From Bacillota bacterium (lineage in GTDB: Bacteria > Bacillota > Clostridia > Lachnospirales > Lachnospiraceae), in assembly GCA_023436765.1 (NCBI GenBank), contig JAEZHX010000139.1, positions 1 to 27,878 of the forward strand: a stretch of DNA of 27,878 nucleotides, written 5' to 3'. Under the pieces are notes generated by a model that saw only the letters and a list, made by a program, of their open reading frames with translations, was not told where the DNA came from and made no database searches. Numbering within the stretch: position 1 is the first letter of the stretch; every line of letters starts with the position of its first letter. A program made the position numbers and the translations under genes. Shown in pieces: positions 7,100 through 15,185 of the stretch.

Positions 7100-8971
7100 A
7101 TGGGAAAAATCATAGGAATTGATTTGGGCACCACAAATTCATGTGTTGCTGTAATGGAAGGCGGAAAGCCCGTTGTTATTGCTAATACCGAAGGCGCAAG
7201 AACCACCCCTTCCGTAGTAGCTTTTACGAAGTCAGGAGATCGTTTGGTTGGTGAGCCTGCAAAGCGTCAGGCGGTTACTAATTCCGATAAGACCATTTCA
7301 TCCATCAAGAGACATATGGGAACCGATTATCGTGTAAAGATTGATGATAAGAGATTTTCACCCCAGGAAATCTCTGCAATGATTCTTCAGAAGCTTAAGG
7401 CAGATGCAGAAAGCTATCTGGGAGAGAAGGTTACCGAAGCTGTTATTACGGTTCCTGCATATTTTAACGATGCACAGAGACAGGCGACCAAGGATGCAGG
7501 TAAGATCGCAGGCCTGGATGTAAAACGTATCATTAACGAGCCTACAGCTGCAGCATTGGCTTACGGCCTTGATAACGAGCATGAGCAGAAGATCATGGTA
7601 TATGACCTTGGCGGCGGTACCTTCGACGTATCCATCATTGAGATCGGTGATGGAGTTATCGAGGTATTAGCAACCTCCGGTGATAACCATCTCGGCGGCG
7701 ACGATTTCGACGACAGAATCGTAAGATTTATGATCGATGAATTCAAGAAATCCGATGGTGTGGATCTGTCCCTGGATAAGATGGCATTACAGAGATTGAA
7801 GGAAGCAGCAGAGAAGGCCAAGAAGGAATTATCCTCCGCAACCACAAGTAATATCAATCTTCCTTTCATCACAGCGACCGCAGATGGTCCGAAGCATTTT
7901 GATATGAATCTGACCCGTGCGAAATTCGATGAATTAACCCATGACCTGGTAGAGAGAACCGTTGTTCCGGTACAGAATGCCTTAAGAGATGCCGGAATCT
8001 CTACTTCAGACCTAAAGAAGGTACTGTTAGTCGGTGGTTCCACCCGTATGATCTCCGTAGTGGATAAGGTTAGACAGTTAACCGGTCAGGAGCCCAGCAA
8101 GACCCTGAACCCGGATGAATGTGTAGCAATCGGTGCTTCCATCCAGGGTGGTAAGCTGGCAGGCGATGCAGGTGCAGGTGACATCCTGTTACTTGACGTA
8201 ACTCCGCTGTCCCTCTCCATCGAGACCCTCGGCGGCGTAGCTACCAGACTGATTGAGAGAAATACCACCATTCCTACTAAGAAGAGCCAGATCTTCTCCA
8301 CAGCTGCTGATAACCAGACTGCTGTTGATATTAATGTTGTACAGGGTGAGAGACAGTTTGCGAAGGACAACAAGAGCCTCGGCCAATTCCGTCTGGACGG
8401 AATTCCTCCGGCAAAGAGGGGTGTTCCTCAGATCGAGGTTACCTTCGATATCGATGCGAACGGTATCGTAAATGTATCCGCTAAGGATCTAGGAACCGGC
8501 AGAGAGCAGCACATTACGATTACTGCAAGCTCCAACCTTTCCGATTCCGATATCGATAAGGCAGTCAGAGAAGCTGCCGAGTATGAGGCACAGGATAAGA
8601 GACGTAAGGAAGCAGTGGATGTCAGAAATGATGCGGACTCCATGGTATTCCAGACGGAGAAGGCACTTAGTGAGGTGGGCGACAAGATCAGTGCCGATGA
8701 TAAGTCCACAGTAGAAACTGACCTGGCAAGACTGAAGGAGCTGGTTGAGAAATCCAATCCTGAGGTTATGAGCGAAGGTGAGGTAGCGGATATCAAGGCT
8801 GCGAAGGAAAAGCTGATGAATGATGCTCAGGCATTATTTGCGAAGCTGTATGAGCAGAGCGGCGCTGCCGGAGCAGGCGGACCCGGTCCTGATATGTCCG
8901 GTGCCGGAAGCAATGGAGCTTCCCAGACCTATGACGGAGACGTTGTAGACGGTGATTATAGAGAGGTTTAA
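7100..8971 (+). CDS. dnaK: Molecular chaperone DnaK (Hsp70)
   Basis: ATP-dependent Hsp70 chaperone, 623 aa, normal for Gram-positive DnaK. The N-terminal ATPase domain has GIDLGTTNSCVAVMEGG at the start, VPAYFNDAQRQATKDAG, YDLGGGTFDVSIIE and LLVGGSTRM. The interdomain linker and substrate-binding domain follow (DILLLDVTPLSLSIETLGG, then the beta domain, then a helical lid). The tail is rich in Gly and Ala and ends DVVDGDYREV, a variant of the acidic tail usual in DnaK. The ATG at 7100 follows AGGAGG with ~8 bp spacing. It works with GrpE upstream and DnaJ downstream. A strong hairpin follows the stop codon. Confidence 0.99.
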   Translation: MGKIIGIDLGTTNSCVAVMEGGKPVVIANTEGARTTPSVVAFTKSGDRLVGEPAKRQAVTNSDKTISSIKRHMGTDYRVKIDDKRFSPQEISAMILQKLKADAESYLGEKVTEAVITVPAYFNDAQRQATKDAGKIAGLDVKRIINEPTAAALAYGLDNEHEQKIMVYDLGGGTFDVSIIEIGDGVIEVLATSGDNHLGGDDFDDRIVRFMIDEFKKSDGVDLSLDKMALQRLKEAAEKAKKELSSATTSNINLPFITATADGPKHFDMNLTRAKFDELTHDLVERTVVPVQNALRDAGISTSDLKKVLLVGGSTRMISVVDKVRQLTGQEPSKTLNPDECVAIGASIQGGKLAGDAGAGDILLLDVTPLSLSIETLGGVATRLIERNTTIPTKKSQIFSTAADNQTAVDINVVQGERQFAKDNKSLGQFRLDGIPPAKRGVPQIEVTFDIDANGIVNVSAKDLGTGREQHITITASSNLSDSDIDKAVREAAEYEAQDKRRKEAVDVRNDADSMVFQTEKALSEVGDKISADDKSTVETDLARLKELVEKSNPEVMSEGEVADIKAAKEKLMNDAQALFAKLYEQSGAAGAGGPGPDMSGAGSNGASQTYDGDVVDGDYREV

Positions 8972-8990
8972 TCAATAGAGTGATGACGGT

Positions 8991-9038
8991 GGAAGGCATC
9001 CGTAGGAAAACAACGGATAATCTTGACGGATGCCTTCC
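8991..9038 (+). terminator. Strong stem-loop after dnaK (attenuator, partial terminator or processing site)
   Basis: GGAAGGCATCCGT (8991-9003) is the perfect reverse complement of 9026-9038, a 13-bp GC-rich stem with a 22-base loop. No poly-T run follows, so full Rho-independent termination is unlikely. It probably reduces read-through into dnaJ or protects the dnaK mRNA 3' end. Confidence 0.6.
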
Positions 9039-9074
9039 GTTCCGTTATGATGGTTTATGAACGCGAACGCGTAT

Positions 9075-9094
9075 ATGAATTTTCGGAAATTCAT
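9075..9094 (+). other. Second stem-loop in the dnaK-dnaJ spacer
   Basis: ATGAATTT (9075-9082), a TCGG loop and AAATTCAT (9087-9094) form a perfect 8-bp stem with a tetraloop. It lacks a following T-tract. Part of a run of three hairpins in this spacer. Confidence 0.55.
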
Positions 9095-9128
9095 TAACAT
9101 ATCTCATAGGATTAAAATAAGGTTGATG

Positions 9129-9154
9129 ATAGGTGGTCCTTACAGACTGCCTAT
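9129..9154 (+). other. Third stem-loop in the dnaK-dnaJ spacer
   Basis: ATAGGTGGTC (9129-9138) pairs with GACTGCCTAT (9145-9154) over 10 bp, two of them G-U pairs, with a 6-base loop. The wobbles suit RNA rather than DNA function. It lies about 50 bases before the dnaJ start. Confidence 0.5.
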
Positions 9155-9202
9155 TTGCCTATGATAAAGTGAAATTAGCAGCAATGAAAGGTGAAGGATA
9201 AG

Positions 9203-10342
9203 ATGGCGGATAAAAGAGATTATTATGAGGTCTTAGGTGTCAGCAGGACTGCGACAGATGAAGAATTAAAAAAAGCATACAGACAACTGGCGAAGAAATA
9301 CCATCCTGATACCAATCCCGGGGATACAACAGCAGAAGCTAAATTCAAGGAAGCATCTGAAGCCTATGCAGTACTGAGCGATGCGGATAAGCGCAGACAA
9401 TATGACCAGTTTGGTCATTCTGCCTTTGAGGGTGGTGCCGGTGGTGCGGGAGGCTTTGATTTCAGCAGCTTCGATATGGGTGACATCTTCGGTGATATCT
9501 TCGGAGACCTATTTGGCGGACGTTCCAGAAGGACAAATAATGGTCCGATGCAGGGAGCTAATCTCAGAACCTCTGTCAGAATTTCCTTTGAAGATGCTGT
9601 ATTCGGTACAGAAAAGGAATTGGAGCTGAATCTGAAGGATGAATGCAGTACCTGTCATGGCAGCGGTGCGAAGCCGGGAAGCAGCGCCGAGACCTGTCAT
9701 AAGTGCGGCGGCAAGGGTCAGGTAGTCTATACCCAGCAATCCCTGTTTGGGATGGTAAGGAATGTCCAGACCTGTCCCGACTGTAAGGGTACGGGTAAGA
9801 TCATTAAGGATAAATGCTCGGATTGCTATGGTTCAGGCTTTATCTCCAGCAGAAAGAAGATTAAGGTATCCATTCCGGCCGGAATTGATAATGGACAGAG
9901 CGTCAGAATCCGCGGGAAGGGCGAACCCGGTTCCAATGGAGGCCCGAGAGGCGATCTGCTTGTGGATGTAGAAGTAAGCAGACACCCGATCTTCCAGAGG
10001 CAGGATTTTGATATCTTCTCGACTGCTCCGATTTCCTATGCAACAGCAGTACTCGGCGGTGATATTAAGATCAATACGGTGGATGGGGATGTGATCTATA
10101 ACGTGAAGCCCGGAACTCAGACCGATACAAAGGTCCGCTTAAGGGAGAAGGGCGTACCGACCTTAAGGAATAAGAATGTCAGGGGCGACCATTATGTTAC
10201 CCTGGTCGTACAGATACCTACCGGCCTGACCTCTGAACAGAAGGATCTATTGAAGAAATTTGATGATGCGATGAACGGAAGAAGAGACGAAAGCCAAGAG
10301 GACACGGAAAAGGAGAAGGGCAAGAAGAAATTCTGGAAATAA
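9203..10342 (+). CDS. dnaJ: Chaperone DnaJ (Hsp40, type I)
   Basis: Hsp40 co-chaperone that delivers substrates to DnaK and stimulates its ATPase. From the ATG at 9203 it is 379 aa. The J domain is at residues 1-70 with the HPD motif at 34-36. A Gly/Phe-rich linker spans ~74-106, and four CxxCxGxG zinc-binding repeats lie within residues 148-213. The C-terminal substrate-binding domains follow, then a charged lysine-rich tail. The ATG at 9203 gives the canonical MADKRDYYEVLG start; an in-frame GTG at 9191 lies inside the likely ribosome binding region (AAAGGTGAAGG). It is separated from dnaK by ~230 bases with three hairpins, so its expression may be lower than that of dnaK. Confidence 0.98.
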   Translation: MADKRDYYEVLGVSRTATDEELKKAYRQLAKKYHPDTNPGDTTAEAKFKEASEAYAVLSDADKRRQYDQFGHSAFEGGAGGAGGFDFSSFDMGDIFGDIFGDLFGGRSRRTNNGPMQGANLRTSVRISFEDAVFGTEKELELNLKDECSTCHGSGAKPGSSAETCHKCGGKGQVVYTQQSLFGMVRNVQTCPDCKGTGKIIKDKCSDCYGSGFISSRKKIKVSIPAGIDNGQSVRIRGKGEPGSNGGPRGDLLVDVEVSRHPIFQRQDFDIFSTAPISYATAVLGGDIKINTVDGDVIYNVKPGTQTDTKVRLREKGVPTLRNKNVRGDHYVTLVVQIPTGLTSEQKDLLKKFDDAMNGRRDESQEDTEKEKGKKKFWK

Positions 10343-10428
10343 AGAGTTGATTCTGGATTAGCAGGCAGAGGGTGATATAGCTGCTATTCTTAAAGTAAAA
10401 TATAGATGATAGAATATTAAAAATGATG

Positions 10429-10461
10429 GCCTCACGGATGGGTGCTCCCTCTTCGTGAGGC
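10429..10461 (+). other. Stem-loop between dnaJ and prmA
   Basis: GCCTCACG (10429-10436) and CGTGAGGC (10454-10461) form a perfect 8-bp GC-rich stem with a 17-base loop. No T-tract follows, so it is either a weak terminator or an mRNA-processing or stability element in the 245-base dnaJ-prmA gap. I see no convincing promoter in the rest of that gap. Confidence 0.5.
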
Positions 10462-10587
10462 ATATCCTTAAACAGAGAAAAACTGATAGCTTAACCATTA
10501 GGAACGAATATATAACGATGGCAGTACCGGACAATATATAATGTGAACAGTGCAATAAAGAGAATAGAATAGTATCGGAGAACAACT

Positions 10588-11595
10588 ATGAAATGGACGA
10601 AATTTACTCTGGAGACAACCACCGAGGCAGTCGATCTAGTAAGTGATCTGCTGATTGGACTAGGGATAGAAGGTATTGAGATCAGTGATAAGATACAAAT
10701 TACGGAGCAGGAGAGAAAACAACTGTTTATCGACTTCCTGCCGGAGTTGGAAGAAGACGACGGTAAAGCTTTGATTACCTTCTACACGGATCCGACCGAG
10801 GACATCCCCTCTATCCTAAGGCAGGTTGAGGAGGGCTTGAAGGAGCTATCGGAATTTGTAGAAATCGGAAGCGGTAGGCTTAATGTATCCGATACCGAGG
10901 ATAAGGATTGGATTAATAACTGGAAGCAGTTCTTTAAGCCCTTTCGAATTGATGATACGATAGTCATTAAACCAACCTGGGAGGAGCTGCCTGAGGTTAA
11001 TGAGAAGGACCTGGTGATAGAGATTGATCCCGGCACTTCCTTTGGGACCGGTGCACACGAGACAACGAAGCTCTGTATCCTAGGCTTGAAGAAGCATCTG
11101 AAGCCGGGTGACTCCGTACTGGATGCGGGCAGCGGAAGCGGAATATTATCCATCATCGCCAGAAAGCTCGGTGCCGGTGAGTTACTCGGTATCGACATCG
11201 ATCCTCTGGCTACCGCTGCGGCAATCGAAAACTCAGGTATCAATGGCATACATTCAGCTGAGCTAAAGAAAGACGACTATGAGAAGGGTCTGACAGTAGG
11301 TGCTTCCGATGCATGTATTCATTTCGTCACGGGAAATATCATAGAGGATACCGATTTTCGCTCCATGGTAGGAAGGGATCGTTTTGATCTGGTGGTGGCG
11401 AATATCTTAGCAGATGTAATCATTCCTTTATCAGCTGTCATCGGTGAGAATATGAAGCCCGGCGGAATTTTCATCAGCTCAGGCATTATCAATACCAAGG
11501 AGACAGCTGTAGAACAAGCGCTGAAGCAAAATGGCTTTCAGATTCTCGAGGTAAACCGAATGGGAGATTGGGTAAGCTTCGTAGCCAGGAAGTAA
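10588..11595 (+). CDS. prmA: Ribosomal protein L11 methyltransferase PrmA
   Basis: SAM-dependent methyltransferase that trimethylates lysines of ribosomal protein L11. The N-terminal L11-recognition domain (about 1-110) is followed by a Rossmann methyltransferase domain. DPGTSFGTGAHETT (147-160) is the PrmA signature, LDAGSGSGIL (178-187) is SAM motif I, and ANIL (271-274) is the NPPF-equivalent motif. At 335 aa it is a little longer than the usual ~310, with additional residues around 220-245 between the SAM-binding strands. The ATG at 10588 has GGAG about 8 bp upstream. Last gene of the heat-shock operon before a strong terminator, an order conserved in Firmicutes. Confidence 0.97.
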   Translation: MKWTKFTLETTTEAVDLVSDLLIGLGIEGIEISDKIQITEQERKQLFIDFLPELEEDDGKALITFYTDPTEDIPSILRQVEEGLKELSEFVEIGSGRLNVSDTEDKDWINNWKQFFKPFRIDDTIVIKPTWEELPEVNEKDLVIEIDPGTSFGTGAHETTKLCILGLKKHLKPGDSVLDAGSGSGILSIIARKLGAGELLGIDIDPLATAAAIENSGINGIHSAELKKDDYEKGLTVGASDACIHFVTGNIIEDTDFRSMVGRDRFDLVVANILADVIIPLSAVIGENMKPGGIFISSGIINTKETAVEQALKQNGFQILEVNRMGDWVSFVARK

Positions 11596-11672
11596 TTAGG
11601 TCAATATAATAATATTATGTCAATATCATGAATTTGAATTAGGAAAGAAAAATAATTATAATAAATGTACAA

Positions 11673-11703
11673 AAAGACGCCGGGTCATAAACCCGGCGTC
11701 TTT
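11673..11703. terminator. Strong terminator after prmA (may work both ways)
   Basis: AAAGACGCCGGGT (11673-11685), a CATAA loop and ACCCGGCGTCTTT (11691-11703) form a perfect 13-bp stem. A-rich sequence before it and TTT after it make it plausible on either strand. It closes the heat-shock operon. Confidence 0.92.
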
Positions 11704-11817
11704 GCTCTCTAGAAATACTCTGATAACCAGCTTACCCCTTTTGTGAAACGCTGCGTCTCTGCTTCCTGATTTTAGGAGAGGTAAAGTGTGGGTTCCTCGT
11801 ATTGGTGAAATAAAGTG

Positions 11818-11846
11818 TTGAACATATGTTCTAAATGTAGTATAAT
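11818..11846 (+). promoter_or_regulatory. Promoter for rsmE and downstream genes
   Basis: TTGAAC (11818-11823) and a perfect TATAAT (11841-11846) with 17-bp spacing. The -35 and spacer overlap a GAAC-N4-GTTC palindrome, so the promoter looks repressible. The predicted start is near 11853. Confidence 0.75.
11820..11831. promoter_or_regulatory. LexA/DinR-like operator over the rsmE promoter
   Basis: GAACATATGTTC is a perfect 12-bp palindrome fitting the Gram-positive SOS box core GAAC-N4-GTTC (Bacillus consensus CGAACRNRYGTTYC), except for the flanking bases, which are T on both sides. It overlaps the -35 and spacer, where a bound repressor would block RNA polymerase. Binding by LexA is inferred; another palindrome-reading regulator is possible. 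Confidence 0.55.
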
Positions 11847-11980
11847 CATTTGTATGGGACAACCTATTTCACTAGAACCTGGCAGGGATCCATCCGAGCC
11901 TTTGAAGTGAGATAAGTATACTTATAATTTCGTTTATTAACAGAAAAACTACAAATATATTAGGTTAAAGGAGCATTCGT

Positions 11981-12721
11981 ATGCACCGTTTTTATGTGAA
12001 TCCGGACCAAATCCAAGGGGATGTCATTACGATCCTCGGATCCGATGTCAACCATATGAAAAACGTTCTGCGGATGAAGCAGGGCGATTCAATCATAATT
12101 TGTAATGGACAAGGAAAAGATTGTTATTGTATAATTAAAAGGGTGTCCGATACGGAGATTCTGGCCGGAATCACGTCCATACAGGATACCGGAACAGAAT
12201 TGCCTGCAAGGATCACACTATTCCAGGGACTTCCGAAGAAGGACAAGCTGGAGCTGATCATCCAGAAGGCTGTGGAGCTTGGTGTATCTGAGATTATTCC
12301 GGTCATGACGGCAAGATGTGTGGTTAAGCTTGAGGATAAGAAGAAGGAAGAGAAGAAGCTGGAACGGTGGCAGGCGATAGCAGAAAGTGCTGCCAAGCAG
12401 TCGGGAAGAGGATATATCCCGAGGGTACTGCCCGTGCTCAGCTATAAGGAGGCGGTGATAAAAGCTTCAGGTATGGATACCGCTGTGATACCTTATGAGA
12501 ATGCTTCCGGGATACAGCTGACCAAGGATATCATAGGAGGCCTGCAGAAAGACTCCTCCATCGGGATATTAATCGGACCTGAGGGTGGCTTTGAAGAATC
12601 TGAGATCGAGCTGGCCAGTAAGAATAAGATTATACCGATTACGTTAGGAAGAAGAATACTTCGGACCGAGACAGCAGGCTTTGCACTTTTATCCATGATG
12701 ATGTTATCTTTAGAAGAATAG
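11981..12721 (+). CDS. rsmE: 16S rRNA (uracil-1498-N3)-methyltransferase RsmE
   Basis: SPOUT-class methyltransferase that makes m3U1498 in 16S rRNA. Its 246 aa is the usual length. The N-terminal PUA-like domain (about 1-70, MHRFYV...GSDVNHMKNVLRMK) precedes the SPOUT knot domain. Key motifs are LPKKDKLELIIQKAVELGV (84-102), IGPEGGFE (198-205) and LGRRILRTETA (222-232), which form the SAM-binding trefoil knot. The ATG at 11981 follows AAAGGAG with 8 bp spacing. In Firmicutes it normally follows prmA directly. Here a terminator, a new promoter and a LexA-like box lie between them, so it appears to be controlled separately from the heat-shock operon. Confidence 0.97.
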   Translation: MHRFYVNPDQIQGDVITILGSDVNHMKNVLRMKQGDSIIICNGQGKDCYCIIKRVSDTEILAGITSIQDTGTELPARITLFQGLPKKDKLELIIQKAVELGVSEIIPVMTARCVVKLEDKKKEEKKLERWQAIAESAAKQSGRGYIPRVLPVLSYKEAVIKASGMDTAVIPYENASGIQLTKDIIGGLQKDSSIGILIGPEGGFEESEIELASKNKIIPITLGRRILRTETAGFALLSMMMLSLEE

Positions 12722-12795
12722 CTTTGTTTTATAGGTCATATCATGAAGATAGTGTCACTGAACAATAAATGGTTTTACAGGGAGGTAAGCAAACG

Positions 12796-13599
12796 ATGGA
12801 GATACAACTTTGGAGAGAAATCATGGATCCATATGCTCTGGCAGTCGATGAGCTGATTGTCAAGTTCAACCACATCATTGAGGAGTATAAGCATGTGGGA
12901 GCCTACTCCCCGATAGAACAGGTATCAGGCAGGGTAAAGACGATATCCAGTATTCTGGAGAAGGCTCAGAAGAAGAAACTGGACCTGAAGGATTTTGAAG
13001 ATAAGATTGAAGATATCGCCGGTATCCGGATTATCTGTCAGTTTGTTGAAGATATTTATAAAGTGGTAGACATCATCAAGAAGCGGTCAGATATGCGCAT
13101 CAAGAGTGAGAAGGACTATATCGATCATGCAAAGGAGAGCGGCTACCGTTCCTATCATATCATAGTATATTATACTGTGGAGACCTTACAGGGTGCTAAG
13201 GAGCTTCAGGTGGAGATTCAGATCCGCACTCTGGCCATGAATTTCTGGGCTACGATCGAGCATTCCCTCCGGTATAAGTATAAGCAGCATATGCCGGAAC
13301 ATATCAGGGATCGACTTTCCTCCGCTGCGGAAGCAATTCTGATCCTGGACCGGGAAATGAGTGTTGTTCGGGATGAAATCATGGATGCACAGAATTCCTT
13401 TACCATTAAAGCTAATATCGTTGCAGACATCCTGACGAACATACAGAATCTCTATAAAGTAGCGAACAAACAGGAGGTAATTAAGATACAGGATGAATTT
13501 TTCCGGATATACCAGGTGGGTGACCGGGCAGAGTTAGAAAAATTCAACAAGGATCTGGATCTGATCTCACAGAGATACCGGGCACAGAGCTTACGATAA
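12796..13599 (+). CDS. relQ: Small alarmone synthetase, RelQ/YjbM type (GTP pyrophosphokinase)
   Basis: Single-domain (p)ppGpp synthetase that transfers pyrophosphate from ATP to GTP/GDP. There is no hydrolase, TGS or ACT domain, as expected for RelQ (usually ~210-270 aa; 267 aa here). Synthetase motifs: GRVKTISSILEK (45-56, basic ATP-binding patch), DIAGIRII (73-80, metal-binding Asp), GYRSYHII (116-123, the G-loop Tyr that stacks on GTP), EIQIRT (140-145, catalytic-type Glu) and WATIEHSLRYK (151-161). The C-terminal helices for tetramer assembly follow. The ATG at 12796 is preferred: GGAGG (12781-12785) lies 10 bp upstream. The longer frame from 12769 would start before that site. It lies 74 bp after rsmE, probably in the same transcript. 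RelQ is favoured over RelP by overall look only. Confidence 0.9.
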   Translation: MEIQLWREIMDPYALAVDELIVKFNHIIEEYKHVGAYSPIEQVSGRVKTISSILEKAQKKKLDLKDFEDKIEDIAGIRIICQFVEDIYKVVDIIKKRSDMRIKSEKDYIDHAKESGYRSYHIIVYYTVETLQGAKELQVEIQIRTLAMNFWATIEHSLRYKYKQHMPEHIRDRLSSAAEAILILDREMSVVRDEIMDAQNSFTIKANIVADILTNIQNLYKVANKQEVIKIQDEFFRIYQVGDRAELEKFNKDLDLISQRYRAQSLR

Positions 13600-13697
13600 A
13601 ATTGACTAGGCATACTGCAGGCAGAATAATCCATACTGCACGCGGTTCCGGTTAACTACAATTAGTTCCGGCGATTACAGGAAGACGGAGTGATTTC

Positions 13698-15155
13698 ATG
13701 AATTTACCTAAGTTATTTGAGGACAGGATGAGAAGGCTTTTGGGGGAAGAATATGAGGAGTATTTACGGTGTTATTCCAAGCCGCATTACGGTGGGATAC
13801 GGGTAAATACCCTGAAGCTGTCCCCGGAGGAATTCGAGAAGCTCTGTCCTTTTCCTATACAGAGAATTCCCTGGGTGGCAAACGGTTATTACTATGACAC
13901 GCAGGAGCAACCGGCGAGACATCCGTATTATTATGCCGGTTTGTATTATATTCAGGAACCCAGTGCGATGACACCCGCCAGCCTACTTCCAATTGAGAAG
14001 GGGGATAAGGTTCTGGACATCTGTGCCGCTCCCGGAGGGAAGAGTACGGAGCTAGGAGCCAAGCTATCGGGAGAGGGGCTGTTGGTATCCAATGATATCA
14101 GCAATTCCAGAGCAAAGGCTCTGCTTAAGAATATCGAACTGTTTGGAATCCGGAATGCACTGGTATTATCTGAGGCACCGAACAAGCTGCTTGATTATTT
14201 TCCGGAATTTTTTGATAAGATATTAATCGATGCCCCCTGTTCCGGAGAAGGCATGTTCCGTAAATCCCCGGCTATCATGAAGAACTGGGAGCAATATGGA
14301 GTGGAGTATTATAATAAGCTGCAGAAGGAAATCATTATTTTTGCGGCGAAGATGTTAAAGCCCGGCGGAATGATGCTGTATTCCACCTGTACCTTCTCGC
14401 CTGAGGAGAATGAGGGCACGATTGCTTATCTTCTGGAGCAGTTCCCGGAGTTCCATGTGGTCAATGCCATTCCTTGTGAGGAGGAACAGAAGAGACTGGG
14501 AATCTCCTATGAGGGCTTTGACTTTGGTAAGCCGGAATGGGTCGAGGGTCTGTCTGTGGACGCGCCGTACCGGGAGGAGCTTAAAGCTTGTATTCGCCTC
14601 TGGCCTCACAAGATTAACGGTGAGGGTCATTTCATTACCCTGTTACAAAAAGGAGATCCGAAAGGACGATCTGAAGCTAGTTATTCTAGCACTTCTTCAG
14701 GGAAGCCTCCTATGAAGGGAGTAAAAAATATCTCTGAGGAGGCGAAGGAATTCTTCCGTGAGTTAAAACTGAAAGGACTCTCGGAGGACAAATTCTATGA
14801 GCGTCTGGAGGTACGGGAGGACAGGGTCTATCTGATGCCTGAGGGATTACCCGATACGAAGGGACTCAGGATTCTTCGCCAGGGATTGCTACTGGGAGAG
14901 ATGAAGAAGCAGAGGTTTGAGCCTGCACAGGCACTTGCCAGTGCACTCAGTACCTCGGAGTATGACAAGCAGATTCGATTGTCGAGTCATTCATCGGAAG
15001 CAGTCCGTTATCTGAAATGCGAAGCGATCGAGCCGGAGGGCAGGATAGAGGATGGTTGGCAGCTCGTCTGTGTGGACGGATATCCGATGGGATGGGGTAA
15101 GACGGCAAAGGGCAGCTTTAAGAACAAATACCTCCCCGGCTGGAGATGGATGTAG
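13698..15155 (+). CDS. rsmF: RsmF/RsmB-family rRNA (cytosine-5)-methyltransferase
   Basis: NOL1/NOP2/Sun-family enzyme that makes m5C in rRNA, probably 16S. Its 485 aa is close to E. coli RsmF. The N-terminal ferredoxin-like part carries RVNTLK (35-40). SAM motif I is DICAAPGGKSTELG (107-120). The PC motif, DAPCSGEGMFR (Cys 181), and the TC motif, STCTFSPEENE (catalytic Cys 231), are both intact. The C-terminal ~170 residues resemble the RsmF extension, ending in a PUA-like fold with VDGYPMGWGK near the end. A Ser-rich linker (around 315-335) joins the two parts. The gene follows the alarmone synthetase by ~100 bp with no terminator seen. The exact target base cannot be read from sequence; the family is certain, the symbol less so. 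Confidence 0.9.
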   Translation: MNLPKLFEDRMRRLLGEEYEEYLRCYSKPHYGGIRVNTLKLSPEEFEKLCPFPIQRIPWVANGYYYDTQEQPARHPYYYAGLYYIQEPSAMTPASLLPIEKGDKVLDICAAPGGKSTELGAKLSGEGLLVSNDISNSRAKALLKNIELFGIRNALVLSEAPNKLLDYFPEFFDKILIDAPCSGEGMFRKSPAIMKNWEQYGVEYYNKLQKEIIIFAAKMLKPGGMMLYSTCTFSPEENEGTIAYLLEQFPEFHVVNAIPCEEEQKRLGISYEGFDFGKPEWVEGLSVDAPYREELKACIRLWPHKINGEGHFITLLQKGDPKGRSEASYSSTSSGKPPMKGVKNISEEAKEFFRELKLKGLSEDKFYERLEVREDRVYLMPEGLPDTKGLRILRQGLLLGEMKKQRFEPAQALASALSTSEYDKQIRLSSHSSEAVRYLKCEAIEPEGRIEDGWQLVCVDGYPMGWGKTAKGSFKNKYLPGWRWM

Positions 15156-15185
15156 AAGACAATTGTTATTTAAATCGAAGTAATT

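Larger units (their letters stand above)
11704..11980 (+). other. Gene-poor upstream region and long leader of rsmE
   Basis: Of the 385 bases between prmA and rsmE, the part after the terminator holds a promoter (11818-11846), a LexA-like palindrome (11820-11831) and a flanking GTGAAATA / TATTTCAC inverted pair (11805-11812 and 11865-11872). An untranslated leader of about 125 nt follows. Within that leader is a short frame of 18 codons (ATG 11854 to TGA 11910) and a 14-bp palindrome, ATAAGTATACTTAT. No supported gene is seen on either strand; minus-strand frames run through the terminator and look like chance. Confidence 0.6.

Noticed and set aside
7561..8796. Several minus-strand frames of 95-160 aa opposite dnaK
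   Set aside because: They are antisense to a highly conserved dnaK. Their Ser-rich, low-complexity translations are typical of reverse-frame shadows.
10463..10587. Possible prmA promoter (TATAAT at 10537-10542)
   Set aside because: The -10 is good but nothing resembling TTGACA sits 16-18 bp upstream, so it is not called.
11656..11862. 68-aa minus-strand frame upstream of rsmE, considered as a divergent SOS gene under the LexA-like box
   Set aside because: It runs straight through the perfect prmA terminator hairpin, has no ribosome binding site and no recognisable motif.
14410..14715. 101-aa + strand frame inside the rsmF-like gene
   Set aside because: Out-of-frame overlap with a gene whose catalytic motifs are intact on both sides; it has no ribosome binding site or family signature.
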